NCBI RefSeq assembly: GCF_036946495.1
Contig: NZ_JAQIIX010000002.1
Coordinates: 2,728,001-2,792,000, forward strand
Direction of reading: 5' to 3'
From: Mycolicibacterium neoaurum
Lineage (GTDB): Bacteria; Actinomycetota; Actinomycetes; Mycobacteriales; Mycobacteriaceae
DNA: 64,000 nt
How positions within the stretch are numbered: the stretch's first letter is position 1; each line of letters starts with the position of its first letter. The position numbers and the translations under genes were made by a program. This document shows positions 50,375-58,669 of this stretch, in pieces. The notes under the pieces were generated by a model. That model was given only the letters and a program-made list of their open reading frames with translations. It did no database searches and was not told where the DNA came from.

Positions 50375-51241
50375 ATGACCTGGCATCCCCATGCCAATCG
50401 ATTGAAGACGTTCGTGCTGCTGGTCGGCATGTCCGCGCTGATCGTCTTCATCGGTGCCCTGTTCCAGAACCAGTCGATCCTCATGCTGGCGGTGCTCTTC
50501 GCCGTCGGCATGAACGCCTACGTCTACTTCAACAGCGACAAGATGGCGCTGCGGGCCATGCACGCCCAGCCCGTCAGCGAGATGCAGGCGCCGGCGATGT
50601 ACCGGATCGTGCGGGAGCTCGCGACCGTGGCGCGCCAGCCGATGCCGCGGCTCTACATCAGCGATACCGCAGCGCCCAACGCGTTCGCCACCGGCCGTAA
50701 CCCGCGCAATGCCGCGGTGTGCTGCACCACCGGCATCCTGGGCATCCTCGACGAGCGTGAGCTGCGCGCGGTGCTCGGCCACGAGCTGTCCCACGTTTAC
50801 AACCGCGACATCCTGATCTCGTGTGTGGCGGGAGCGATGGCATCGGTCATCACCGCGCTGGCCAATATCGCGGTGTTCGCCTCGATGTTCGGCGGTAACC
50901 GCGAAGGTGGCGCGAATCCCTTTGCGATGCTCCTGGTTTCGATGCTCGGCCCGATCGCGGCGACCGTCGTCAAGCTCGCGGTGTCGCGGTCGCGGGAGTA
51001 CCAGGCCGACCAGTCCGGCGCCGAGCTGACCGGTGATCCGCTGGCCTTGGCCAGCGCCCTGCGCAAGATCGCCTACGGTGTGCAGGCCGCGCCGCTGCCG
51101 CCCGAGCCGCAACTGGCCGATCAGGCGCACCTGATGATCGCCAACCCGTTCCGGGCGGGGGAGAAGATCGGCAAGCTGTTCTCCACCCACCCGCCGATCG
51201 AGGACCGCATCCGTCGGCTGGAGCAGATGGCCGGCCGCTGA
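50375..51241 (+). CDS. htpX: membrane zinc metalloprotease HtpX
   Basis: 288-residue M48 protease for quality control of membrane proteins. Two N-terminal spans (residues 8-28 and 32-52), the zinc-binding HELSH in VLGHELSHVYNRD near 132, two more spans (145-175 and 178-200), and the downstream Glu ligand in SREYQADQSGAE. The ATG at 50375 follows a strong GGAGGA ribosome site. Same location as htpX in M. tuberculosis. A stem-forming inverted repeat follows at 51257-51309. Confidence 0.95.
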   Translation: MTWHPHANRLKTFVLLVGMSALIVFIGALFQNQSILMLAVLFAVGMNAYVYFNSDKMALRAMHAQPVSEMQAPAMYRIVRELATVARQPMPRLYISDTAAPNAFATGRNPRNAAVCCTTGILGILDERELRAVLGHELSHVYNRDILISCVAGAMASVITALANIAVFASMFGGNREGGANPFAMLLVSMLGPIAATVVKLAVSRSREYQADQSGAELTGDPLALASALRKIAYGVQAAPLPPEPQLADQAHLMIANPFRAGEKIGKLFSTHPPIEDRIRRLEQMAGR

Positions 51242-51256
51242 GGCCTCCGGTTGCCG

Positions 51257-51309
51257 AGTGAGACGTTCTGGTGGCCCCAGGGTCGAATGGAGCGCAGTAA
51301 CGTCTCACT
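51257..51309. repeat. inverted repeat with 11-bp perfect arms after htpX
   Basis: AGTGAGACGTT (51257-51267) and AACGTCTCACT (51299-51309) enclose 31 bases containing a CTGG/CCAG inner pairing. It starts 15 bases after the htpX stop, so it may terminate that transcript, but its form (long loop, no U tract) is closer to a REP-type element. Confidence 0.6.
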
Positions 51310-51348
51310 GGCGGCGGGAAAGCCCCACGACGGGATAGGGTGTGGCGC

Positions 51349-51888
51349 ATGCGTACCCGAGGTGTGCTGTGTGCCGTGGCAGCCATGGCTGCGCTGAGCG
51401 CCCCCGCGATCGCGGCGGCCGAACCCCCTCCGCCGCCGCCCCCGCCACCAGCGCCCGATATCGGCGGCTACGCATTCGTGAAGCCCTCGGAGTACGCGGT
51501 CAACGACGGCAGCATGTACGCCTTCACCGCCGGCGAGGGCATCACCTGCGTGATGAGCCGAGCCAACGGAAGCTATGGCTGCAGCGGACCGCCCTTCCCG
51601 GGTGCACCCGGTGGAGCCAACGTCGTCACCGGCGCGCAGATCGGCGCCCCGGGATTCGCCACGGCGGCCAACCCGGTCTATGTCGGCGACAAGCCGGCGC
51701 TGCCGTTGCCCGCGAACTCGCGCATCAGCTTCCAGCACGTCACCTGTGGCACGGACGGTGCACTGGTCACCTGCCAGAACTCGTTCGACCAGTCCGGTTT
51801 CGTGATCAGCCCGGGCGGCAGTTGGATCGTCAACCCGACCAACCCGCTGCTGGACCGTCCCGAGGGCCGCAACCCCTACTTCAACTGA
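51349..51888 (+). CDS. exported proline-rich-linker protein
   Basis: 179 residues. Signal peptide MRTRGVLCAVAAMAALSAPAIAAA with cleavage near residue 24, directly followed by a run of nine prolines, then a compact domain with four cysteines (ITCVMSR, GSYGCSG, HVTCGTD, VTCQN) that could make two disulfides, and a C-terminal NPYFN. Resembles small secreted mycobacterial proteins of unknown function. The ATG at 51349 lacks a clear ribosome site and could be leaderless; an in-frame ATG at 51340 would add three residues. Confidence 0.78.
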   Translation: MRTRGVLCAVAAMAALSAPAIAAAEPPPPPPPPPAPDIGGYAFVKPSEYAVNDGSMYAFTAGEGITCVMSRANGSYGCSGPPFPGAPGGANVVTGAQIGAPGFATAANPVYVGDKPALPLPANSRISFQHVTCGTDGALVTCQNSFDQSGFVISPGGSWIVNPTNPLLDRPEGRNPYFN

Positions 51889-51966
51889 GCCGGCTCCTAC
51901 CTGGTTTCAGCCATCCCGGTGCGAGACCTGGCGGCACTGCACTGAGGTAGCCCCTTGGCCGGTTTC

Positions 51967-52024
51967 GTCTCCCTGACTGCAGCCGCGCCAGCACACCGAG
52001 CGATTCGGCTGAACCCAGGGAGAC
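51967..52024. terminator. inverted repeat between convergent exported-protein and gpsA genes
   Basis: GTCTCCCTG (51967-51975) pairs with CAGGGAGAC (52016-52024), with nested CCGA/TCGG pairing in the 40-base loop. It lies in the 144-base gap between two convergent genes, 8 bases before the gpsA stop, and may terminate both. Nothing else recognisable is in this gap. Confidence 0.45.
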
Positions 52025-52032
52025 CGGTGGCT

Positions 52033-53058
52033 TCAGAACCCGGAGCCGTGCACCTCGTGGCCCGGGTTCTCCACCATCAACCCGCGGTAGGCGTCCTCGA
52101 CCGTGTGCCCGTGATTGATGACACCGTCGACCTCGCGGGCGATTGGCATGCTCAGGTCGTACTTCTCGGCGAACTCCATGATGACCGAGGCGGCCTTGAC
52201 GCCCTCGGCGACCTGGTTCATCGAGGCGATGATCTCCTCGACGGTCTTGCCCGACCCCAGCTGCTCACCGACGTGCCGGTTGCGGCTGCGCAGCGAGGTG
52301 CAGGTGACGATCAGGTCGCCCATGCCTGCCAGGCCGCCGAAGGTGTCCCGGTGCCCGCCCATCGCGACGCCCAGCTTCGACATCTCGGAGACCGCGCGGG
52401 CCATCACCATGGCGCGGGTGTTCTCCCCGATGCCCAGCGAGTAGCCCATGCCGACGGCGATCGCGTAGACGTTCTTCAGTGCGCCAGCCATCTCGACGCC
52501 GACGACATCGTCGGTGGTGTAGGTGCGGAAGCGCCGGGTCCGGAACAGCCCGGCCAGGTTGGCTGCCAGATGCTGATCGGGCATCGCCAGCACGGCCGCG
52601 GCGGCATAGCCCTCGGCGACCTCGCGGGCGATATTGGGCCCGGCCAGGATTCCCGCCGGATGCCCGGGCAGCACCTCGTCGACGATCTGGCTCATCCGCA
52701 TATTGGTGCCCTGCTCAAGGCCTTTCACCAACGACACCACCGGCACCCACGGGCGCAGCTCGCGGGCGAGCTCGATGAGCACCCCGCGGAAACCGTGCGA
52801 GGGCACTCCCATCACGATGACGTCGGCGCGCTGGGCGGCTTCGGAGAAATCGGTGGTCGCCTGCAGTCCGTCGGGCAGCACACACTCGTCGCCCAGATAC
52901 CGGGAGTTGCGGTGGTTCTCGTTGATGTCCTTGGCGGTCTCCTCGGAACGCACCCATTGCAGGGTGGGTCCGCGCCGAGCACAGATGGAGGCGACGGTGG
53001 TTCCCCAGGAGCCGCCGCCGAGGACGACGACGTTCGGTTCGCGTTGTGCAGGTGCCAT
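52033..53058 (-). CDS. gpsA: NAD(P)-dependent glycerol-3-phosphate dehydrogenase
   Basis: 341-residue enzyme reducing dihydroxyacetone phosphate to sn-glycerol-3-phosphate for phospholipids. The nucleotide motif VVVLGGGSWGTTVAS is at residues 9-23, VSLVKGLEQGTNMRMSQI and ILAGPNIAREVAEG follow, the catalytic Lys is in VEMAGALKNVYAIAVGM, and GLAGMGDLIVTCTS with SRNRHVGEQLG closes the site. The ATG at 53058 (MAPAQREPNV) is preferred to the upstream ATG at 53106. The same gene order (htpX, then this gene on the minus strand) is seen in M. tuberculosis (gpdA1). Confidence 0.95.
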   Translation of the reverse strand: MAPAQREPNVVVLGGGSWGTTVASICARRGPTLQWVRSEETAKDINENHRNSRYLGDECVLPDGLQATTDFSEAAQRADVIVMGVPSHGFRGVLIELARELRPWVPVVSLVKGLEQGTNMRMSQIVDEVLPGHPAGILAGPNIAREVAEGYAAAAVLAMPDQHLAANLAGLFRTRRFRTYTTDDVVGVEMAGALKNVYAIAVGMGYSLGIGENTRAMVMARAVSEMSKLGVAMGGHRDTFGGLAGMGDLIVTCTSLRSRNRHVGEQLGSGKTVEEIIASMNQVAEGVKAASVIMEFAEKYDLSMPIAREVDGVINHGHTVEDAYRGLMVENPGHEVHGSGF

Positions 53059-53123
53059 CCGGTCAGCGTATTGCGGCGACGGTGCCGGTGAGCCCGACTT
53101 GCCCAACTCCCGCGGGCGAAGCG

Positions 53124-53615
53124 CTACCGGTAGTTGACGAACTGCAGAGCCACCGGCAGGTCGGCCCCGCGCAGCAGCGCCTGCACGGCCTGCAGGTCGT
53201 CGCGCTTCTTCGAGCTGACCCGGATCTCCTCGCCCTGGATCTGCGCCTTGACGCCCTTGGGGCCCTCGTCGCGGATCAGCTTGGTGATCTTCTTGGCGTT
53301 CTCGCTGTCGATGCCCTGCTTGATGCTGCCGATGACCTTGTAGGTCTTGCCCGAGGGTTGTGGGTCGCCTGCCTCGAAGGCCTTCATCGAGATGTCGCGG
53401 CGGACCAGCTTCTCCTTGAACACGTCGACCGCGGCCTTCACGCGCTCCTCGGTGGAGGAGACCAAGATGATGCCCTCCTCACCCTGCCACTCGATGGTGG
53501 TGTCCGTGCCGCGGAAGTCGAAGCGGGTCGACAGTTCCTTGGCCGCCTGGTTGAGCGCGTTGTCGACCTCCTGGCGGTCGGCCTTGCTGACGATGTCGAA
53601 GCTTGAATCCGCCAT
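53124..53615 (-). CDS. YajQ-family nucleotide-binding protein (Rv0566c-like)
   Basis: 163 residues, two ferredoxin-like halves: MADSSFDIVSKADRQEVDNA, then ELSTRFDFRGTDTTIEWQ, GIILVSSTEERVKAAVDVF, and QVRVSSK-like EIRVSSKKRDDLQAVQALL, ending LPVALQFVNYR. YajQ proteins bind nucleotides or RNA, and in some bacteria cyclic di-GMP. Start at the ATG 53615, which removes a 13-residue basic extension. It lies just downstream-divergent of the tRNA-Tyr gene. Confidence 0.93.
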   Translation of the reverse strand: MADSSFDIVSKADRQEVDNALNQAAKELSTRFDFRGTDTTIEWQGEEGIILVSSTEERVKAAVDVFKEKLVRRDISMKAFEAGDPQPSGKTYKVIGSIKQGIDSENAKKITKLIRDEGPKGVKAQIQGEEIRVSSKKRDDLQAVQALLRGADLPVALQFVNYR

Positions 53616-53686
53616 TGGACCCTCCTCATAGTGCCGTTTTCGTCTTCGGTACATCCTCGTTGTAGTCTGCTACTCGCACCAAATCC

Positions 53687-53769
53687 GGCAGGTTGCCCGA
53701 GCGGCCAATGGGAGCGGACTGTAAATCCGTCGGCTAACGCCTACACAGGTTCGAATCCTGTACCTGCCA
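53687..53769 (+). tRNA. tRNA-Tyr (anticodon GUA)
   Basis: Class II tRNA of 83 bases. Acceptor arms GGCAGGT and ACCTGCC pair perfectly with A as discriminator, the anticodon loop contains GTA at 53721-53723 (read as Tyr), a long variable arm follows, and the T arm has GGTTCGAATCC. CCA is not encoded. A strong terminator hairpin begins 7 bases later. Confidence 0.97.
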
Positions 53770-53775
53770 CACTGA

Positions 53776-53802
53776 TCAGGCCCCCTTTTCGAGGGGGCCT
53801 GA
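53776..53802 (+). terminator. rho-independent-type hairpin after tRNA-Tyr
   Basis: TCAGGCCCCCT and AGGGGGCCTGA form an 11-bp perfect stem closed by a 5-base loop, immediately 3' of the tRNA gene. The U tract is weak (GTGTTTC follows). Confidence 0.85.
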
Positions 53803-53849
53803 CGTGTTTCTGCCTGCCGCGTCCGCCGATCGGCTGAAATCTCTGGACG

Positions 53850-54089
53850 CCCGTCAAGTTGTGTTCTCGATCTCAGCAACCTCACAGCGGCCGCACCGCC
53901 GGCGGCGACATTGCGCGGTGGGTAACTTGTGACGGGATTCGCCTCGGTCGGGTGCCGCGTCGCTGGCGGTGTTGCGACCGCGCGTGACCCAGGGTCGACG
54001 GAGCCGACGGCGGGTTGCCGGAGGTTCACGGTCGCCCCCGGCCGAGCTACCGCTCGGCGTGCCCACGTCCGCGGATCACGAATCCGCGG
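53850..54089 (+). other. structured non-coding stretch upstream of the exported acidic protein
   Basis: The 466 bases between the tRNA terminator and the gene at 54269 have no supportable coding frame. They hold a long-range stem (CCCGTCA-AGTT at 53850-53860 with AACT-TG-TGACGGG at 53924-53936, 11 bp with a 2-base bulge) enclosing CACCGC/GCGGTG, then two perfect hairpins: GCCGAGC/GCTCGGC (54041-54058) and CCGCGGAT/ATCCGCGG (54069-54089). It could be a 5' leader or a small RNA. I could not match it to a known riboswitch. A possible -10 TACTAT lies at 54164-54169. Confidence 0.35.
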
Positions 54090-54268
54090 TGGCGAACACG
54101 AACACGCAGTTTCAGCAAACTTTACGCCCCGAGCACGAGCTGCGCGGACGTGCGCTGTAGCTCTACTATCCGCCGCAAGGGAACGGTGTCACCGCGAAAG
54201 GCGCACCCGCTGGTGCGGTTTCAGCAACTCGCGGACGCCGTCGGGGGATCATCATGAAGGAGCCTGGG

Positions 54269-55600
54269 GTGAACAAGCGCTACCGAATAAGTCGTGTCGC
54301 CGTCGCGGTACCCGCAGTGGCGGTCCTGCTCGCAGGCGGAGTCGTCGACCACACCGTGCCGGCCGATCCCACCCCACCCGTGATCCAGCACCGCACGGTG
54401 TCCGCTGAGGCCGTCGAGCTGGCCGCGCTGGCATTGTTCGCGGTGCCCGGCGCCGGTGTGCAGTTCCCGGCCGGCGCCCTGGACACCCAGGACGGCGGCG
54501 TCTGGCGCCGCATCCAGGACGTCACCGTCCTCAACGACCCGGTCCGCTATCCCGGCAGCGTCACGGCGGCATCCGTCGACGCCGGAGCAACCTGGCTCAC
54601 CGAACTGCTGGCGGCCCGTGACCCGGCCACCACCGTCAGCGCCATCAACACCGGATCGTTCGGCGGCCGCGTCGCCGCCGAGGCGCTGAACCGGCTGGCC
54701 GCCACCGGTTATGACATGTCGAGCGTGTTCGGGGTCTTCTACGGCGACTCCAACACCCCGGGCACCGGCATCTTCGCCCGCTACGGCCCCGACGAGCCCA
54801 CCTTCGGGTCCGACGTGTTGGGTGGCGCCATCGCGTTGCCCGACGGAACCTATCTGCGCGTCAACCGCGAGTACGACCCCATCGCGTACTTCCCGCGGTA
54901 TCTGTTCAACCCGATGAGCTGGATCCAGCTGGCCGCCGGGTTCATCTTCGAGCACTCCCGACTGCAGGATTTCGACTTCGAGGATCCGGAGAATGTGGTC
55001 ACCGTCGACGGAAACGTCGTCACGGTGCGGGTGCACAGCCCGGTGATGCCGCTGCTGATGCCGCTCAAGCTGCTCGGTGTGCCGTCCCAGTTCATCGACG
55101 CCCTGCAGGCGATCCTGCAGCCGATGGTGGAGAGCACGGGTATGTACGAGACCGGCCGAATCCAGTTCCTGCCCACACCACAGCAGGCGTTCACCTACCT
55201 GCAGAACATCGCTGCCGGATTCGAGAAGGCCGGCCAGATCATGGCCGGGACGGCGCCGACGCCGGAGCCGCCGAGTGAGCCACCCGTGGTCACCGCGCCG
55301 GACACAACCTCGGAGATCATCGACGCCATGGAGGATCGGGACGCCGAACTCAACGGCATCACCCAGAAACCCCAACAGCAGGCCCTTACCGTCGAGCCCG
55401 AGGACGACGAATCCGATTCCGAGGAACGCGGTTTCGAGCGCGCCGAGTTCACCGATTCCGACAACGATCCCGATGCGCTGACGGCCGCCGATGATCCCGG
55501 GCCCGGGATCGCCGAACCCGATCCGGGGCCCGAGCCGTCCGAGCCCGCCGATACGGCTGCGCCGACCTCCCGAGACGACGAGGGTGCCGATCCCGAGTAG
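54269..55600 (+). CDS. exported protein with acidic Pro/Asp-rich tail, unknown family
   Basis: 443 residues. A basic start (VNKRYRISR) and hydrophobic segment (VAVAVPAVAVLLAGGVV) form a signal peptide or anchor. The central domain (50-330) has ALFAVPGAGVQFPAG, NDPVRYPGS, FGVFYGDSNTPGTGIFARYG and YFPRYLFNPMSWIQLAAGF; the last 110 residues are strongly acidic and rich in Pro, Glu and Asp. No Ser-His-Asp hydrolase motif was found, so I do not call it a PE-PPE-domain esterase. The GTG at 54269 is chosen because AAGGAG at 54257-54262 is correctly spaced for it. I do not recognise the family with confidence. Confidence 0.75.
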   Translation: MNKRYRISRVAVAVPAVAVLLAGGVVDHTVPADPTPPVIQHRTVSAEAVELAALALFAVPGAGVQFPAGALDTQDGGVWRRIQDVTVLNDPVRYPGSVTAASVDAGATWLTELLAARDPATTVSAINTGSFGGRVAAEALNRLAATGYDMSSVFGVFYGDSNTPGTGIFARYGPDEPTFGSDVLGGAIALPDGTYLRVNREYDPIAYFPRYLFNPMSWIQLAAGFIFEHSRLQDFDFEDPENVVTVDGNVVTVRVHSPVMPLLMPLKLLGVPSQFIDALQAILQPMVESTGMYETGRIQFLPTPQQAFTYLQNIAAGFEKAGQIMAGTAPTPEPPSEPPVVTAPDTTSEIIDAMEDRDAELNGITQKPQQQALTVEPEDDESDSEERGFERAEFTDSDNDPDALTAADDPGPGIAEPDPGPEPSEPADTAAPTSRDDEGADPE

Positions 55601-55611
55601 CCACCAACACA

Positions 55612-55643
55612 ATTGAGGCCCCCTCGTGAGAGGGGGCCTCAAT
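55612..55643. terminator. bidirectional hairpin between convergent genes
   Basis: ATTGAGGCCCCCTC and GAGGGGGCCTCAAT form a 14-bp perfect stem with a GTGA loop. The flanking A/T bases give short U tracts on both strands. It lies 12 bases from each of the convergent stops (55600 and 55655). Confidence 0.9.
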
Positions 55644-55654
55644 CATGTTCGGCG

Positions 55655-56422
55655 TCAGCCGACCTGCGCGGCCGCCTGCACCATGGTCGCCGACGGGGCC
55701 GCGGCGCCCAGCCGTCCGACCACGAAATCGGCTGCCTGATTCGCCATTCCGTTGCTCTTGTACGAGCTGTGCGCGGCGCGGTCCCACCCGCCGGGGAAGC
55801 AGACCGGGTCACCGGCGGCGCACAGTTGCAGGCTCTTACCGGCGTACAGGTCGCCGATCGTGATCGGGGGAGCGTTGCGATCGGCCAGGCCCAGGAACCA
55901 GTTGTCGGGGGTGCCGAACAGCACGACCGCGGACACATGCGAGGCGACATCGGCGGGCATCGGACCGGCCAACCCGGCGGGCAGGGTGTACCCGGCGGGG
56001 ACGCTGGTGCTGGTGCTGTAGCCCGCGACCGCGGCGCCCTGCGAGTACCCGCCCAGCACGATCTTGGTGTCAGGGCAGTCGGCGGCGATCTGCTGAATGT
56101 GGTTGGTGGCGTCGGCGATACCGTCGACGGCCCGGCCGAAGTCCAGCGAGGCCGGGTAGTTGACCCCGTACACACTGACCGACTGGCCGGGCAGCCGTGC
56201 ATTCAACGCGTCGACGAACGCCTGACCGGTCGCGCCGACGCCGGGTGCCTCGAAGGTGCCGCGGGCGAACACCACTGCGACATCGGCGCAGGCGCCGGCG
56301 GCGGCCTTCGCGGTGGCGGCGGGACCGGCGAACAGTCCGGCGATGACGGCGAAGACGGCCAGGGCCGCGAACAGTGCCGAGCGTGCGGCCCGCGCCGCCC
56401 AGGTCTGTGGCGATGTGCTCAT
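55655..56422 (-). CDS. cutinase-family (CULP) secreted serine esterase
   Basis: 255 residues. Signal peptide over residues 1-40 (ALFAALAVFAVIAGLFAG). Nucleophile Ser in VLGGYSQGAAVAG near 127, catalytic Asp in CAAGDPVCFPGG near 205 and His in RAAHSSYKSNG near 218; paired cysteines (ACADVAVV ... DCPDTK; LCAAGDPVC) match cutinase disulfides. Mycobacterial CULPs hydrolyse esters of medium-chain acids or phospholipids at the cell surface. The ATG at 56422 is used. The 241 bases upstream hold nothing else recognisable. Confidence 0.93.
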   Translation of the reverse strand: MSTSPQTWAARAARSALFAALAVFAVIAGLFAGPAATAKAAAGACADVAVVFARGTFEAPGVGATGQAFVDALNARLPGQSVSVYGVNYPASLDFGRAVDGIADATNHIQQIAADCPDTKIVLGGYSQGAAVAGYSTSTSVPAGYTLPAGLAGPMPADVASHVSAVVLFGTPDNWFLGLADRNAPPITIGDLYAGKSLQLCAAGDPVCFPGGWDRAAHSSYKSNGMANQAADFVVGRLGAAAPSATMVQAAAQVG

Positions 56423-56663
56423 GAGTTTCCCCGTTCTGGAATCCGATGTGCCATCGCTGCGAGTAGTGGTGGCAGTTACCTGCTACAAGCCCGGATCGGC
56501 GGACAGGATTCCACGGCTGTCAAGTGATCCATCTCACCTGAGCGCACGGAATCAGCGCGCCGGCAGGAGGGGTTGGATTACAACCGCGAAAGCGACGTTC
56601 TGGCAGCTGAGTCCGGGGTTTTCACGACCGCAGCGTCACTCTCGACCGCATATAAGCGGACCT

Positions 56664-58631
56664 TCACCACCAACCGGTCGCCTCGGCCAACTGCCGGCCC
56701 AGTTCGTCGGCCATGGTGCGGACGTAGGTCGCCGAGAGGTGGTGCGCGTCGTGGTAGATCAGCACATTGCCCTCCGCGGCCCGGCAGATGTCCGGCCGGC
56801 ACACCACGTCGGAAAGGTCCAGCACCTGTAGCAGCGGATAGTCCTGCACATGATCCAGCGTCGGGTTGCGGTCGGCCAACGCCTCGGTGCGCGGCACCCC
56901 GCAGGTGTCTGCATCCTCACCGGAGGCCAGGCAGTCGACGGGGGAGAAGAACCGCCCGTCGCGCAGCATCCACGGGGTGTCCCGGATGCCGAGCATGCCG
57001 ATGCCGTTGTCGGACAGCTCGTCCCAGACACCGAGGTAGTAGTCGGGTACGTAGTCGCCGTCCCCGTCGAGGATCGGCCGGGTGGTGGTGAAGAAGACGT
57101 AATCGGGCCGCTCCGCCACGATCTGGGCCAGCGCGTTGTCCGACCAGGTGCGGCATGACGGGTACGGCGTGAACGGCCCGGCGATGATCGGGACCTCCGC
57201 CGTGGTCAGCGGGCACCCCATCTTCATATAGGTCGTCACTTTGAAGCCGTGCTGGCGTCCCAGTGCATGCAGCGCGGTCAGCCAATGCTCGGAATGCGAG
57301 CCGCCGGCCAGCGCGATGGTGCGGGTGGCTTTCGGGTCACCGTAGACACAACTGACGACCTCCTCGCCGCCGAAGTCGGCAAGGCACTGGTCGAGGGTGG
57401 ACGGCGGTACGTCGTCGGGGGCCTCCAGACCGGTGGGGCGCGTCGGCAGCTTGGCGACCGGCCGACCGTCGCCGAGGGCCAGCGCGCCCGGGTAGTCGCG
57501 CAGCGGCAGCGTCGCCAGCTCGGTGCCGCTGGCCCGGATCTGTTCGACATGCTCGCGCCAGCCCACCGCGGCGACCGCGAGCGCGACCACCAGGACCGCG
57601 GTCGTGGCGCCGGTGAGCACCGTGCGCCAGGCGCTCGTCCCGGCCCGCACCGACAACCAGGTCAACCAGGAGGCCAGTGCGCCGGCACCCAGGATGGCGG
57701 CCGCCTCACCGATGCCGACGGTGTCGTCGTTGGTGTGGGCCAACCAGAAGATCAGCATCGGCCAGTGCCACAGGTACATGGCGTAGGCACAGGTGACCAC
57801 GGCAGAAGACGATGTCCCCGACGGTCCGCTGATGATCACGAGCACCGTCGCCAACACCGGCACCAACGCCCACGGCCCGGGGTAGTCGGCGACACCGTCG
57901 ACGAGCAACCCGGAGCCCACGATCGCGATGACGCCGACCACCACTGCCGCCTGCCGCAGCCGGGACGGCCAGGGCCATCGCCCGGCAACCGCCGCGGCCA
58001 GCACACCGGCCAGCAGCTCCCAGGCGCGGGTCAGCGTGCTGTAGTAGGCGACGGTCTGGTCACTGGAGGTCTGCACCACCGCCCACGCCAGGGACGCCGC
58101 GGCGGCCAACCCCACGACGGCAAGCAGCGGCCCGCGCCGTCGAATCAACCAGGCCGCCGCGACCAGCGCCAGCATCACCTGGCCCGCCACCGACAACGCC
58201 CACAGGTGCTGCAGCGGGGTGACGGTCTGGCCGGCCTGGAAGTAGTCGCCCACGGTCGTGGCCAGCAGCCAGTTCTGATAGAAGCCGAGGCTGGGCAGCG
58301 TCTGCTCGGCGAAGGATTCCCAGCGGGTCTGCGGCTGCACCAGCACCGTGAGGACGGCCGAGACGGCCAGCATCAGCACCAGCGCGGGGACCAACCGGCG
58401 GGTCCAGCGCCACGCCTCGACCCACACCGATCCCCGGCATCCGAGGATGCGCGAGCCGAAGAAGTAGCCCACCAGCACCAGCAGCACGTCCACCCCGCCG
58501 GACACCCGGCCCAGCCAGAGGTGGCCGATGACCACAAGGGTCACCGCGATGACCGTCAACGCGTCGAGGTCGGGGCGGACATGCCGCCCGACGGGCGCAA
58601 CGGGGACGGGGGCGGGCTGTGTGGTCTGCAA
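56664..58631 (-). CDS. OatA-like membrane O-acyltransferase (AT3 + SGNH)
   Basis: About 655 residues. The N-terminal acyltransferase-3 domain has some ten membrane spans (residues 25-370), with RPDLDALTVIAVTLVVIGHL holding the AT3 His. The C-terminal extracytoplasmic SGNH domain has the nucleophile in IALAGGSHSEHW near 465 and the Asp-His pair in IYHDAHHLSATY near 630. Such proteins acetylate peptidoglycan or cell-wall glycans. The TTG at 58631 is chosen because earlier starts overlap the upstream GGDEF gene in another frame; a downstream start cannot be excluded. Confidence 0.88.
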   Translation of the reverse strand: MQTTQPAPVPVAPVGRHVRPDLDALTVIAVTLVVIGHLWLGRVSGGVDVLLVLVGYFFGSRILGCRGSVWVEAWRWTRRLVPALVLMLAVSAVLTVLVQPQTRWESFAEQTLPSLGFYQNWLLATTVGDYFQAGQTVTPLQHLWALSVAGQVMLALVAAAWLIRRRGPLLAVVGLAAAASLAWAVVQTSSDQTVAYYSTLTRAWELLAGVLAAAVAGRWPWPSRLRQAAVVVGVIAIVGSGLLVDGVADYPGPWALVPVLATVLVIISGPSGTSSSAVVTCAYAMYLWHWPMLIFWLAHTNDDTVGIGEAAAILGAGALASWLTWLSVRAGTSAWRTVLTGATTAVLVVALAVAAVGWREHVEQIRASGTELATLPLRDYPGALALGDGRPVAKLPTRPTGLEAPDDVPPSTLDQCLADFGGEEVVSCVYGDPKATRTIALAGGSHSEHWLTALHALGRQHGFKVTTYMKMGCPLTTAEVPIIAGPFTPYPSCRTWSDNALAQIVAERPDYVFFTTTRPILDGDGDYVPDYYLGVWDELSDNGIGMLGIRDTPWMLRDGRFFSPVDCLASGEDADTCGVPRTEALADRNPTLDHVQDYPLLQVLDLSDVVCRPDICRAAEGNVLIYHDAHHLSATYVRTMADELGRQLAEATGWW

Positions 58632-58669
58632 GGCGCCCCGAGCATAACGGGGCGGCGGCGGGGAGTCGG

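Noticed and set aside
53850..54268. c-di-AMP (ydaO-type) riboswitch upstream of the exported protein
   Set aside because: The conserved core motifs of that riboswitch could not be located, although stems are present.
53929..54408. 159-codon open frame covering the gap after tRNA-Tyr
   Set aside because: Cys/Arg-rich with no fold-like pattern, no ribosome site, and it runs out of frame into the exported-protein gene.
54269..55600. PE-PPE-domain (serine esterase) call for the exported acidic protein
   Set aside because: No G-x-S-x-G elbow or matching Asp/His was found.
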